The notes under the pieces were generated by a model. The model saw only the letters and a list, made by a program, of their open reading frames with translations, searched no databases and was not told the DNA's origin. Shown here in pieces: positions 1-9,011 of a stretch of DNA of 64,000 nucleotides. Every line of letters starts with the position of its first letter. Positions within the stretch are counted from its first letter, which is position 1. A program made the position numbers and the translations under genes. Where the stretch lies: contig NZ_SUPW01000006.1 of the NCBI RefSeq assembly GCF_013337285.1, positions 124,001 to 188,000 of the forward strand, given 5' to 3'. This DNA comes from Agrobacterium tumefaciens. Its GTDB lineage: Bacteria > Pseudomonadota > Alphaproteobacteria > Rhizobiales > Rhizobiaceae.

Positions 1-365
1 TGAATGATCGGCTCGGCGATTTGCGCGCCGATCCTGTAGAGAGGATCGAGCGAGGTCATCGGCTCCTGGAAAATCATGGTGATTTTCGCACCCCGAATAT
101 TGTTGAGCTCGCTGACCGGCAGGCCGATCAACTCGCGTCCACGATATTTTGCCGAACCCTCGACAATGCCGTTGGATGCAAGCAGTCCCATGATGCCCAT
201 CATGGTCTGGCTTTTGCCGGAACCGGATTCTCCGACGACGGCAAGCGTTTCACCCTGTTTGACATCGAGCTCGATGCCCTTGACGGCATTCACCGTGCCA
301 TCGGGCGTTGTGAATTCAACCTTGAGGTCACGGACGGTGAGGATGGTTTCAGATGTCGTATTCAT
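1..365 (-). CDS. Opp/Dpp peptide ABC transporter ATPase, N-terminal part (cut by window edge)
   Basis: Only about the first 121 residues are inside the window; the gene continues beyond position 1. The start is ATG at 363-365, two bases after the permease gene upstream ends. The visible part begins MNTTSETILTVRDLKVEF and contains a Walker A motif, GESGSGKS, followed by the Q-loop region IFQEPMTSLDPL, typical of OppD/DppD ATPases. It should energise uptake through the permeases encoded at 367-2413. OppF presumably follows outside the window. The family assignment is firm; the transported peptide or other ligand is unknown. Confidence 0.93.
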   Translation of the reverse strand, partial: MNTTSETILTVRDLKVEFTTPDGTVNAVKGIELDVKQGETLAVVGESGSGKSQTMMGIMGLLASNGIVEGSAKYRGRELIGLPVSELNNIRGAKITMIFQEPMTSLDPLYRIGAQIAEPII

Positions 366-366
366 G

Positions 367-1497
367 TCAACGATCCTTGGGATCGAGTGCATCACGCAAC
401 CCGTCACCCACAAAATTGAGCGAAAACAGGGTCAGCACGAAGAAGATCGCCGGAAATATCAGCAGCCACGGGGCCGACTGGATATTGTTGGCACCTTCGG
501 AAATCAGCGCCCCCCAGCTCGTCAGCGGCGCCTGCACGCCAAGGCCGAGGAAGGAGAGGAAGCTTTCCAGAAGAATGACCTTGGGCACGACAACCGTGAC
601 GAACACGACGACAGGCCCGATCGTATTGGGAATGATGTGACGGCGGATGATCTGCCAGTCGCTCAAACCCAAAGCCTGTGCGGCACTCACAAATTCCCGC
701 CGTTTCAACGCAAGCGTCTGGCCACGGACGATACGCGCCATATCCAGCCATTCGACTGCACCGATGACCAGGAAAATCAGGATGAAGCTGCGGCCGAAGA
801 AGACCACCAGAACGACCACCAGAAAGACGAAGGGCAGCGAATAGAGGATTTCGACGAAACGCATCATCACATTGTCGACGCGCCCGCCGATATACCCCGC
901 AGTTGCGCCGTAAAAAACGCCGATCCCGAGCGAAACGAGGCTGGCCAGAACGCCGACGGCGATCGAGATTTGCCCACCCAGCATCACGCGCGCCAGCATG
1001 TCGCGACCGTTGGAATCGGTGCCGAAGAAGAAGTATTCGCGGTTGACGTCGCCTTCCAGCTTCAGCGTTCGACCATCGTCTTCCGTTGCAACGACCTTCG
1101 TGTTTTCGAATTCGTTGGCGCGGTCGAAATAGCGTGTCGTGCGTGGGTCGATCTGGCTGCTGGAGGTAACCGTTGCGGTGAAGTTTTGCCCTTCGACGGC
1201 AAATTCTTTCAGTTCGACGCGCGCGCGGCCTGCCACACCTTCCATGACGCCCTGAAGGTTGTTTACGTCCGGTCGTGGCTCGAGGCTTGGCGGGACGGAG
1301 ACATAGGACGAAAACACCTGATCATAGGTGTGTGTCAGGAAATGCGGACCAATGAACGAGAAAAGCGTGATCAGCAGCAGCATGACGGACCCCGCCATGG
1401 CGGCCTTGTTTCGTCTGAAACGCAGGGCTGCCAGCTGGAACAGGCTTCGGCTTTTCACCGGTGGTTTATCGGCAATGTTCCGGGAAATATCAGTCAT
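367..1497 (-). CDS. Opp/Dpp-type peptide ABC transporter permease (OppC-like)
   Basis: Inner-membrane subunit of the peptide importer, 376 residues. The start MTDISRN (ATG 1495-1497) is chosen because it overlaps the end of the upstream permease by 8 bp, as in translationally coupled operons. A longer frame reading has no support. One N-terminal membrane segment (about residues 35-55) is followed by an unusually long stretch, about 55-165, rich in charged residues and predicted periplasmic. Then come FGTDSNGRDMLARVMLG and a five-helix permease core with the EAA-type loop (AQALGLSDWQIIRRHIIPN). OppC proteins are usually about 300 residues, so the inserted domain explains the extra length. Confidence 0.93.
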   Translation of the reverse strand: MTDISRNIADKPPVKSRSLFQLAALRFRRNKAAMAGSVMLLLITLFSFIGPHFLTHTYDQVFSSYVSVPPSLEPRPDVNNLQGVMEGVAGRARVELKEFAVEGQNFTATVTSSSQIDPRTTRYFDRANEFENTKVVATEDDGRTLKLEGDVNREYFFFGTDSNGRDMLARVMLGGQISIAVGVLASLVSLGIGVFYGATAGYIGGRVDNVMMRFVEILYSLPFVFLVVVLVVFFGRSFILIFLVIGAVEWLDMARIVRGQTLALKRREFVSAAQALGLSDWQIIRRHIIPNTIGPVVVFVTVVVPKVILLESFLSFLGLGVQAPLTSWGALISEGANNIQSAPWLLIFPAIFFVLTLFSLNFVGDGLRDALDPKDR

Positions 1498-2413
1498 GTC
1501 TGACCCTCGGATCAAGCAGGCCGTAGAGAATATCGACCACGAGATTGAACAGGATGACAAAAATGGCGACGAGAACGACGGTTCCCATCACCAAGGTATA
1601 GTCACGGTTGATCGCGCCAAGAACGAAGTAGCGGCCAACACCCGGAATAGTGAAGATCGTCTCGATGACAGCCGAACCCGTCAACAGCGCTGCGGCGCAG
1701 GGAGCCAGATAGGAAACGACCGGAAGCATCGCTGCGCGCATGGCGTGGAACACCACCACGTTGCGCGCCGGAAGACCGTAAGCCTTGGCGGTGCGGATAT
1801 GGTCCATCCGCAAAGCCTCGATCATTGCACCGCGTGTCAGACGCGCGATAACCGCAAGCTGCGGTAAAGCGAGCGCGATCATCGGAAGGATGAGATATCG
1901 CAGTGATCCGTCTCCCCAGCTGCCGGCGGGCAGAAGCCCGAGCAAAACGGCAAAGACGAGCGTGAGAACAGGGGCGACAACGAAGTTCGGCACGGTAACG
2001 CCGACCGTTGAAATGGACATGATCGAAAAATCAAAGGCACTATTCTGCCTGAGCGCGGCCAGGGTGCCGGCAAGAACGCCGCCCACCAACGCCAGCAAAA
2101 GAGCATAGCTGCCGAGTTCCAGCGAATAAGGCAGACCCTTGCCGATCAACTGCGCGACGGTATTGTCCTTGTAGACGTAGCTCGGCCCGAAATCGCCGGT
2201 GACGGCATTGCCGAGGTAGATGAGATACTGGCGCCATAACGGCTCATCCAGATGATAGGTTCTCATCAGGTTTTCCATCGTCTGCGGCGGCAGGGGACGT
2301 TCAAGATTGAACGGACCACCCGGTGCGAAACGCATCAGGAAAAACGAAATCGTGACGACGATAAACAAAGTCGGCACCGCACTCGCCAAACGGCGCAGGA
2401 TAAACGAGATCAT
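1490..2413 (-). CDS. Opp/Dpp-type peptide ABC transporter permease (OppB-like)
   Basis: Inner-membrane permease of 307 residues, normal length for OppB/DppB. It begins MISFILRRLASAVPTLFIVV, the hallmark first membrane helix. It contains FAPGGPFN near the N-terminus, the cytoplasmic coupling loop (HIRTAKAYGLPARNVVVFHAMR), and ends in LLDPRVRHD as family members do. It pairs with the OppC-like permease, whose start codon it overlaps. A strong stem-loop lies between it and the binding-protein gene upstream, so expression may be lower than that of the binding protein. Confidence 0.95.
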   Translation of the reverse strand: MISFILRRLASAVPTLFIVVTISFFLMRFAPGGPFNLERPLPPQTMENLMRTYHLDEPLWRQYLIYLGNAVTGDFGPSYVYKDNTVAQLIGKGLPYSLELGSYALLLALVGGVLAGTLAALRQNSAFDFSIMSISTVGVTVPNFVVAPVLTLVFAVLLGLLPAGSWGDGSLRYLILPMIALALPQLAVIARLTRGAMIEALRMDHIRTAKAYGLPARNVVVFHAMRAAMLPVVSYLAPCAAALLTGSAVIETIFTIPGVGRYFVLGAINRDYTLVMGTVVLVAIFVILFNLVVDILYGLLDPRVRHD

Positions 2414-2433
2414 GGTTTTTCAGGCTCCGGCAT

Positions 2434-2459
2434 GGCACGGTGGGGTGAGCCACCGTGCC
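2434..2459 (-). terminator. Intercistronic stem-loop between oppA-like and oppB-like genes
   Basis: A perfect 10-bp inverted repeat (GGCACGGTGG / CCACCGTGCC) around a 6-base loop occupies the gap between the binding-protein gene and the permease gene. There is no strong T-run right after it on the minus strand. It is better read as a partial terminator or mRNA-stabilising hairpin, which would keep binding-protein mRNA in excess over permease mRNA. Confidence 0.6.
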
Positions 2460-2467
2460 GACGCTGC

Positions 2468-4063
2468 TTATTCGGAAACGCTCAGGAAGCGGCTGAGGTG
2501 TGCGTTAGCAGCATTGTCGACCCAACCCTTGACGCGGTTGGAAACCAGCCAAAGATCGGCCTGCGTCAAAAGCGGAACAACCGGCTGTTCCTTCATGAGG
2601 ATGGTTTCTGCCTCATGCAGCAGCTTGGAGCGAGCTGCGGGATCCTTCTCGTCGTAGGATTTCTGCATCAGCGCGTCATATTCGGCGTTGTTGAACTTGG
2701 AATAGTTGAAGGTCTTGTTGGAAGATACCGAAAGCGCCAGGAAGTTTTCGGCGTCGGCATAGTCAGCAACCCAACCGGCACGCGCCACGTTGAATTTGCC
2801 GCCTTCCTGAAGGTAGCCATAGTGCGAGGCGACGTCGAGGTTCACCAGCGACACCTTCGCGCCGAAGGTGTTCTTCCACATATCAGCGATAGCCGTCGCG
2901 ACACGTTCATGGTTCGGGTTGGTGTTGTAACGGATTTCGATGGAAAGCGGCTTGCCGCCTTCACCGTAACCAGCCTCCTTCATGAGCTTGAGGGCTTCGT
3001 CTTCACGATCAAGCTGCGACAGCGTGGCAAAATCTGCCTTTGCCGGCTCTTTGTAGGAATCCATGCCCGGAGGAACCATGGAGTAGGCCGGAATCTGAGA
3101 ACCGCTATAGATTTCCTTGGCGAGGAAATCACGGTCCACTGCCATGGAGAGCGCCTGGCGGACACGGACATCGTTATAAGGCGCTTCGCGGGTGTCGAAG
3201 GTGTAGTAATAGGTGGCAAGCGTCGGCGAAACGTGAACCTGTTCGCCGTAGGCCTTGCGCAGACGGTCGATCTGGTCTGCGGAAAAGTTGTAGGCGAGGT
3301 CCATTTCCTTTGCTTCGAAACGACGAACGGATGCGGCCTGATCATCGATTGGGTAGAAGATGACCTTGTCGATCTTGGTGTTGGACGCATCCCAGAAACT
3401 GGTGTTCTTGACGACGGTCAAACTGTCATTGGGAACATGCGCTTCGAGCTTGTAGGCTCCATTCGAGACCATGACGCCGGGCTTTACGAAGTCGGTGCCA
3501 TTCTTTTCGTAGCTTGCCTTTGAGATCGGCAGAGCCGCCTGGTGAGAAAGGAGTTCAAGGAAGAAAGGTGTCGGGCGCTCGAGTGTGATCTCAAGGGTTT
3601 TGTCATCCACCGCCTTGACGCCGAGTTGGTCAACCGGAACCTCGCCCTTGTTGATCTTTTCGGCGTTCTTGATCGGATAGAGAATATTTGCGTATTTTGC
3701 GGCGGTCTTTGGGTCTTCGACACGCTGGTAGGAGAAAACAAAATCTCCGGCCGTTACCGGGGTGCCATCCGACCACTTCGCATCCGCACGCAGTTTGAAC
3801 GTGTAGACAGTGCCATCCTCAGACAGCGTCCAGCTTTCGGCCGTGCCGGGGACGATCTTGCCGGCGGCATCGTAAATGGTGAGACCTTCATAAAGGTCTT
3901 TCAGGATAAAGGCTTCGATGTTGATGGAAGTCTGGGCCTGATCGAGCGTCTGTGGTTCGCCGGCATTGCCACGATGCAGAACTGTTTCTGCAAACGCGGA
4001 ACTGGCACCAAACAGAAGCGATCCTACCAGCAGAGTGGCGCGTGTTGTTGTTTTTATCGACAT
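2468..4063 (-). CDS. Opp/Dpp-type periplasmic peptide-binding protein (SBP_bac_5)
   Basis: Periplasmic ligand-binding protein of 531 residues. The start MSIKTTTRATLL (ATG 4061-4063) follows a purine-rich ribosome site and opens a clear signal peptide ending near ASSAFAETV. The mature protein has the family signature (LHRGNAGEPQTLDQAQTSINIEAFILKDLYEGL; WKFKLR-type region VYTFKLRADAKWSDGTPVTAGDFVFSYQRV, described here only as landmarks). It delivers ligand to the permeases encoded just downstream. It resembles OppA more than nickel- or dipeptide-specific members, but specificity cannot be assigned. Confidence 0.95.
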   Translation of the reverse strand: MSIKTTTRATLLVGSLLFGASSAFAETVLHRGNAGEPQTLDQAQTSINIEAFILKDLYEGLTIYDAAGKIVPGTAESWTLSEDGTVYTFKLRADAKWSDGTPVTAGDFVFSYQRVEDPKTAAKYANILYPIKNAEKINKGEVPVDQLGVKAVDDKTLEITLERPTPFFLELLSHQAALPISKASYEKNGTDFVKPGVMVSNGAYKLEAHVPNDSLTVVKNTSFWDASNTKIDKVIFYPIDDQAASVRRFEAKEMDLAYNFSADQIDRLRKAYGEQVHVSPTLATYYYTFDTREAPYNDVRVRQALSMAVDRDFLAKEIYSGSQIPAYSMVPPGMDSYKEPAKADFATLSQLDREDEALKLMKEAGYGEGGKPLSIEIRYNTNPNHERVATAIADMWKNTFGAKVSLVNLDVASHYGYLQEGGKFNVARAGWVADYADAENFLALSVSSNKTFNYSKFNNAEYDALMQKSYDEKDPAARSKLLHEAETILMKEQPVVPLLTQADLWLVSNRVKGWVDNAANAHLSRFLSVSE

Positions 4064-4393
4064 TGTTTCTTTCCCCGTGAATATTTTGAGTCCACAAACA
4101 AGGCCAAATTGCTCCGGAGTGCAACCACAATAAATTGTGAGTTGATGAGGAAACCACAAGTTTTACTTATGTCGAGGCACCCCCCGCTGGACCCAGCTAC
4201 TCCGTATAAAATACTTTGTTTTTGGGTCTATGCCGCACCAGGTTGTTCCATATTGAAGGTGCATACTCTCGGCGGCCGAGTGGTTCACGTCCTAACTCGT
4301 CAACGCGCTATCCCTTTGTCCCGCTCGCCGCGATATTGGAGATGGCTGCCATCGAGCCTGCGTGCGACGATCGAAATATGGCGGTACGCTCCG
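4064..4393. other. Intergenic region, nothing recognised beyond the presumed opp promoter
   Basis: About 330 bases between the binding-protein gene and the small gene at 4394-4699. Short open frames here overlap each other, lack ribosome sites and show no recognisable protein. The minus-strand promoter of the peptide transporter must lie in the part near 4070-4200, but I cannot point to convincing -35/-10 boxes. No tRNA-like fold or strong inverted repeat was seen. Confidence 0.4.
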
Positions 4394-4699
4394 TTATATT
4401 CCCGATCCATCGAGTTCGCGATCGTCCTCACCTTTCCAGGGGGATGGCATTGCGAGACCATCGGCATTGGCCGAGGGGACGGGCATCCAACACTTCAATT
4501 CCGGCTCAGCGTATTCGATAATCCGGCCTGGTAACGAGTCTGAAGCGCGCCAGCCTTCTGCACCGAACCGGTCGCTCTTCGCCCAATACGCAAGATCTAC
4601 CTGGGCTGGTCCCTGTTCTGACGAGCGTATGGTTACGAGGATCCGGTTGCCGTTTTTCGGCGCACTTGCCATTTGGCGCCATTGCTGTGCGTCGTCCAT
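4394..4699 (-). CDS. Small DUF551-like hypothetical protein
   Basis: A 101-residue cytoplasmic protein starting MDDAQQWRQMASAPKNGNR. The start ATG at 4697-4699 is six bases after a GGAGG ribosome site; an adjacent upstream ATG is too close to it. The pattern W-R-x-M-x-x-A-P-K-x-G-x-x-I-L-V near the N-terminus, with the later WMPVPSA, resembles the short DUF551-type proteins common in rhizobia and their phages. Function is unknown. The frame is open with alphaproteobacterial codon use, so I consider it real, though the family link is from memory of the motif only. Confidence 0.6.
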   Translation of the reverse strand: MDDAQQWRQMASAPKNGNRILVTIRSSEQGPAQVDLAYWAKSDRFGAEGWRASDSLPGRIIEYAEPELKCWMPVPSANADGLAMPSPWKGEDDRELDGSGI

Positions 4700-4964
4700 C
4701 ATCTTCCTCCCTGTCCATTGCTGCAAGTGTCACCTCACCACTTAAAACGGTCAACTCAAACTTTGCGCATGATGCGCTGATTGGTTTGCAAACCAGCAGC
4801 CCATTTATGCAGGGTATTTTCTCGCAACATTTTATTGGGCAGCGGTTCGCAAGTGACGAACGCCCGAGCTTGAAATCGGCCGGGAGATCGTGCTTGTTCA
4901 GGGCCAGCAGGGGGCACGGCTCGTCCTCCACCAGCAAACGGCGACCTGAAAAGAGGAATACGGC

Positions 4965-6653
4965 ATGAAGAAGCTCATCAACGACCCATCCACCGTTGTG
5001 CGGGACATGCTCGAAGGTGTGGTGACGCTCAGCCCTGCGACAGTCCTGCTTGCAGACGAGAACGTGGTTATCCGCTCTGGCCTTCCGGAAACGGAAAAGC
5101 GCAAGGTGGCGGTTCTGTCGGGCGGGGGCAGTGGACATGAGCCGGCTCATGCAGGTTATGTCGGCGAGGGCATGCTGACAGTTGCCGTGGCAGGCGACGT
5201 CTTCACATCGCCAAGCACCGATGCGGTTCTTGCCGGTATCAGGGCTGGGGCTGGACCCGCTGGCGCTCTGGTCATTGTCAAGAACTACACGGGTGACCGG
5301 CTGAATTTCGGACTGGCGGCCGAATTGGCAAGGGCTGAAGGAATTCCGGTCGAGATTGTGGTCGTTGCCGATGATGTCGCGTTAAAGGACACGGTTCCCG
5401 CTGACCGTCGCCGCGGTATTGCGGGCACGGTGTTTGTTCACAAGCTCGCCGGTGCGGCCGCGGAGCGGGGACTTTCGCTGCAAGAGGTGGCCCGGATTGC
5501 ACGCGACGCTGCCGAAAGAATATCCTCCATGGGGGTATCGCTGGGTTCCTGCACTCTGCCCGCCGTGGGCAGGCCGGGCTTTGTGCTTGGCGAAGCTGAA
5601 ATCGAAGTCGGGCTCGGCATTCATGGCGAGCAGGGCGTCCGGCGGATGCCTATTGCATCGGCGGACGAGCTTGTGAAACTGGTCCTCGAAACGATCGAAG
5701 CCGACAGCAGGCTAAAGAGCGGGGACCGGGTTGCGTTGCTGGTCAACGGGCTGGGATCGACGCCGCCAATGGAACTCGCGATCGTGGCGCGATCTGCGGT
5801 CACGCAACTGGAAGAAAAGGGCGTCGTGGTTGACCGGGCGTGGGCCGGCACCTTTCTTTCCGCTCTGGACATGCCGGGTTTTTCGTTGTCGCTCATGCAT
5901 GTCGACGAGGCAGCGCTCAGCCTCATCGATGCGCCAACCGATGCCAGCGCATGGCCACGCGGCGGTGTGGTGAGCCGCGAGCGGATACTGCCCTCGGCAA
6001 GTGCCGAGAAGAGCCTGCCTGTCGGAAACAGGATGACCGCAGCCGGCGATCGACTGCGCTCCACCGCAGATCGAATTGCCAAAGCCTTGATTGCAGCAGA
6101 GCCCAAATTAACGCAGCTGGACAGTGTTGCGGGTGACGGTGACCTTGGCGCAAGCATGGTTCGTGGTGCCGAGGCGATACTTGCACTGCCAAAGGAAAAA
6201 TTCGGAGACGTCTCCGATGGGCTGATGGCGATGGCAAACGCGATGCGCAAGGCGATTGGCGGAAGTTCCGGACCCTTTTACGCTACGGCGCTGATGCGCG
6301 CCTCGCGCCATCTTGCCGGGATTGAAAGCCCGACGTCTCAGCAGATGGCGGAAGCATTTGTAGCGGCGGTTATCGCGATCTCGGAACTTGGCGGTGCGAA
6401 GCCAGGGGACCGCACGATGATAGATGCGCTTCATCCGGCGGCAGAAACGTTTCGGGACAAACTTGCAGCGGGTGCTCCGACCGAAGAGGCCTGGTGGTCC
6501 GCAGTGGCGGCGGGCGTTGCGGGTGCGGAAGCGACGACTTCCATGAAGCCGCGCCTCGGGCGCGCGAGCTATCTCGGCGAACGGGCTGTCGGGCACCCCG
6601 ACGCGGGCGCGGTCGCCGTCAGCATCTGGCTTGAAGCAATCGGGAACAATTAG
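4965..6653 (+). CDS. Dihydroxyacetone kinase, fused DhaK-DhaL (ATP-dependent type)
   Basis: Single-chain kinase of 562 residues expected to phosphorylate dihydroxyacetone or a related short ketose. The N-terminal Dak1 domain (about 1-330) has LSGGGSGHEPAHAGYVG at about 51-67 and GLGIHGEQG with His220 in the position that binds dihydroxyacetone covalently in this family. The C-terminal Dak2/DhaL domain (about 350-562) has the nucleotide and Mg site SVAGDGDLGASM near 386-397. The fusion is typical of ATP-using enzymes rather than the PTS-dependent DhaK/DhaL/DhaM form. The start ATG follows AAAAGAGGAATACGGC. It stands alone with no glycerol or ketose transporter next to it, so its physiological substrate is open. 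Confidence 0.93.
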   Translation: MKKLINDPSTVVRDMLEGVVTLSPATVLLADENVVIRSGLPETEKRKVAVLSGGGSGHEPAHAGYVGEGMLTVAVAGDVFTSPSTDAVLAGIRAGAGPAGALVIVKNYTGDRLNFGLAAELARAEGIPVEIVVVADDVALKDTVPADRRRGIAGTVFVHKLAGAAAERGLSLQEVARIARDAAERISSMGVSLGSCTLPAVGRPGFVLGEAEIEVGLGIHGEQGVRRMPIASADELVKLVLETIEADSRLKSGDRVALLVNGLGSTPPMELAIVARSAVTQLEEKGVVVDRAWAGTFLSALDMPGFSLSLMHVDEAALSLIDAPTDASAWPRGGVVSRERILPSASAEKSLPVGNRMTAAGDRLRSTADRIAKALIAAEPKLTQLDSVAGDGDLGASMVRGAEAILALPKEKFGDVSDGLMAMANAMRKAIGGSSGPFYATALMRASRHLAGIESPTSQQMAEAFVAAVIAISELGGAKPGDRTMIDALHPAAETFRDKLAAGAPTEEAWWSAVAAGVAGAEATTSMKPRLGRASYLGERAVGHPDAGAVAVSIWLEAIGNN

Positions 6654-6792
6654 CTGGTGGTGGCGGGTCACCTGCAACAAACACGTGCCGTCTGCGCGTT
6701 ACCCTCACCCTGCGCGCTGGTGGGATTTTAATTTGAGCATTGGAGGCTGATGATGGACATTGTCTCACCTCCACTCGTAGCTGGGAGCAGTC

Positions 6793-6975
6793 ATGATTGC
6801 AGCTTATATCGACGAATTCATCATGTTCTGCGCCGGTCTGTGGATGACCGCAGTGGGTTTTGGTTATTTGCCCCTATCGAAAAACCCCAGGCAGCAGTTA
6901 CCGGTGGTTCGTCATTTCAAGTGGATGGGACCGATGCTGATCGGTATCGCGATCATTTTGACCGCTGCGTCATAG
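6793..6975 (+). CDS. Small membrane protein, hypothetical
   Basis: A 60-residue frame beginning MIAAYIDEFIMFCAGLWMTA, preceded by GGGAGCAGTC as a plausible ribosome site. Two hydrophobic segments (about 5-25 and 44-58) are separated by a basic loop (SKNPRQQLPVVRHFKW), the layout of a two-pass inner-membrane mini-protein. No family is recognised. It lies alone between the kinase and the zinc-ribbon gene, and its short length keeps confidence moderate. Confidence 0.5.
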   Translation: MIAAYIDEFIMFCAGLWMTAVGFGYLPLSKNPRQQLPVVRHFKWMGPMLIGIAIILTAAS

Positions 6976-7009
6976 GGGCATCGGCAGCTGTACTCGGGAT
7001 ATATTTAGC

Positions 7010-7306
7010 ATGAACACGATGCTGGCCTGCACCTCGTGCGGATTGGACGAGACTGAACCTGTCATCCATTTCGGTTCGTATATTCTGCGATGCGCCGCTT
7101 GCGGCCAACACGTCGTTGCAACATCGTTCATGGCAATGTTGAATTTGGATGATGAGTGTTCAGCCTTTATCGATCCGGGCCATGGAAAAAAACCTTTGCC
7201 AGAGACACTCGTCGCGCGCGGACCGCTCCGGTTGATTGCAAAAGCAATTAGTGCCGCGGCGACTGACGGAACTCTAATACGCCTGATCTTCGACCCAACG
7301 GATTGA
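7010..7306 (+). CDS. Small zinc-ribbon-like protein, hypothetical
   Basis: A 98-residue frame with two CxxC pairs, CTSC at residues 7-10 and CAAC at about 28-31. These could form a four-cysteine zinc ribbon. The rest is a mixed, moderately hydrophobic chain with no recognised domain. The ribosome site is weak (GGGATATATTTAGC before ATG). It follows the small membrane protein gene by 34 bp on the same strand, so the two may be cotranscribed. Function unknown. Confidence 0.5.
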   Translation: MNTMLACTSCGLDETEPVIHFGSYILRCAACGQHVVATSFMAMLNLDDECSAFIDPGHGKKPLPETLVARGPLRLIAKAISAAATDGTLIRLIFDPTD

Positions 7307-7542
7307 AGCCGTGGCTGACATCTGTGGAGCAAGTAGCAAATGCAATGAACCGAAAGTGCTGCGGTGCTTACAGCTTGAGCCCAAGCGCGCCCGGTCGTCA
7401 TCACCCGTAATGCGTCAAAATTTGAACGACCAGCTGCTTGCAGCAGGCCGTCGAATTCCCGTGTTTGCTTTCAGCGCAATGCGGGGGGGAACTGGCAATC
7501 GCCAGCCCCGTTAGTGGTTTACGTAACATATAGGAGGACGAC

Positions 7543-8241
7543 ATGAGCGACTTCGACCTTTATTACTGGCCAGTTCCGTTTAGAGGTCAGTTCATCAGGG
7601 GAATTCTGGCCCATGGCGGATGCTCCTGGGATGAACATGGTGTCGATGCGATAGACGATATGATGCATCGTGAGGTGGGGGGACAGCCGATAGCTTTCAT
7701 GGGGCCGCCGGTTTTGATTGATCGCGAGCGACATTTCGCAATCTCTCAGATGCCGGCAATCGCCCTCTATCTGGGTGAGCGGCTGAATATTTTGCCGGCC
7801 GCTGCCGAGGGCCGCGCGCTTAGTGCCAAAGTCGTAAACGACGCCAACGACGTCCTTGATGAGCTGACGCTCAGTGGGGGGCGCGAGATGTGGACGCCAG
7901 AAAAATGGGCGGAGTTCGGCCCTCGTTTGAAGAAGTGGATCCGTATTTTCGAGGATACCGGAGCAAGAAACGGCCTGACTGCTGATTCCGGATTTATGCT
8001 CGGATCGGAAAAACCCGGCGTCGCAGATATAGTCACCGCCCTCCTTTGGACGACGGTGGCTGAACGCTTTCCGGTCATTAAAGGCATCATCGAAGACACC
8101 TCGCCAGTCATCTGGGGGCTTTCCAAGCGGGTGGGGAATACGGCTCCGCTGGCGCTCTTGAACCGCCGGAGTTTTGAAAACTATGGTGAGGCTTATTGCG
8201 GAGGAGAGATCGAAAAATCGCTCCGAAAAGTTGCCGGCTAA
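7543..8241 (+). CDS. Glutathione S-transferase-like protein
   Basis: A 232-residue cytosolic protein starting MSDFDLYYWPVPFRGQFIRG after an excellent AGGAGG ribosome site. The N-terminal part resembles a GST thioredoxin-fold domain (PFRGQFIRGILAHGG, then FMGPPVLIDRE with the cis-proline position, then ISQMPAIALYLGERL). The last corresponds to the glutathione-contacting E/Q-S-x-A-I motif, with a Q-M-P variant. The C-terminal part (about 90-225) is helical and has the GST-type region LGSEKPGVADIVTALLW. It probably acts in detoxification or redox chemistry. Substrate unknown; it has no partner genes nearby. Confidence 0.8.
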   Translation: MSDFDLYYWPVPFRGQFIRGILAHGGCSWDEHGVDAIDDMMHREVGGQPIAFMGPPVLIDRERHFAISQMPAIALYLGERLNILPAAAEGRALSAKVVNDANDVLDELTLSGGREMWTPEKWAEFGPRLKKWIRIFEDTGARNGLTADSGFMLGSEKPGVADIVTALLWTTVAERFPVIKGIIEDTSPVIWGLSKRVGNTAPLALLNRRSFENYGEAYCGGEIEKSLRKVAG

Positions 8242-8346
8242 CGGTGAATGTATCGGACAACCCGCTGCGTGGCTCCAAGCCTTGAAGCCAAACTAGGCAA
8301 CTGGTCGCAAAAGTCTTGTGTGGCGGTCCTTCCACGGAAGCGTTAT

Positions 8347-8865
8347 TCAGTCCGCTGCGAATTCGCAAGCCAACAGGGTCTTACCGCCTAGAGCGTCACC
8401 TTCCCGGGCCACAATGGAAACTTTCCCCGGGCCAGCCAGACCTTCCGGGGGCTGCAGGTCCTGCGAAAGTTCCCGGGCGTAGCCTTTGCTGGATGTGCCC
8501 ATCAGGTCGGAGGTTTCTGGCTTCAGATTATATTTCGCCGCCAGATCGTCGGCGCGCTGGCCCTTGATCAAAACACCGACTGCGCCATTGGCGAAGAACA
8601 CTTCCTCACTTTCAAATCCATCGCGGCCGATCTGAAACGGAAGCGTGTAGATTGCGGCGCCCAGTGACGATGTATCGGGTTTTGCAAGCTTTTCCGCTGC
8701 ATCGTAAATCTCGGTCGCGGATGTCATCGAGTAAGGAGGATTGCACAACGCCGCGTCATAAAATGTGGGATCCGCTTCCGCCGCCGCAGCGCTCCCGACT
8801 TGAAGCACAGCGAAGGCGGCGCACATTACGGCCGCGCCGTGACGAAGGTGTGTGAAAGCAAGCAT
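8347..8865 (-). CDS. Secreted hypothetical protein
   Basis: A 172-residue protein with an N-terminal signal peptide (hydrophobic core AAVMCAAFAVLQVGS, likely cleavage after AAAA near residue 29). The mature part contains two cysteines (one in DAALCNPPY, one in LLACEF near the end) that could form a disulfide in the periplasm. No catalytic motif or family is recognised. It is convergent with the GST gene and stands alone on its strand, separated from the MYG1-like gene by about 145 bp with no visible structure. Confidence 0.65.
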   Translation of the reverse strand: MLAFTHLRHGAAVMCAAFAVLQVGSAAAAEADPTFYDAALCNPPYSMTSATEIYDAAEKLAKPDTSSLGAAIYTLPFQIGRDGFESEEVFFANGAVGVLIKGQRADDLAAKYNLKPETSDLMGTSSKGYARELSQDLQPPEGLAGPGKVSIVAREGDALGGKTLLACEFAAD

Positions 8866-9011
8866 AGGCGATCCTTAGAGTTTGCCTGTCGTTTATTGGC
8901 CGAGATGCGTCAGGTATCACCTTTGCTTGGAGCACCAAAGTTCCCACTTGTCGATATCCGAGGAGCCTTTTCCCAAACCATCAGAACATGACGATGCTCA
9001 TCCTATTAATG

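Noticed and set aside
7311-7514. 67-residue frame between the zinc-ribbon and GST genes
   Set aside because: No ribosome site, low-complexity basic composition, no family; the 236-bp gap is probably the GST promoter region.
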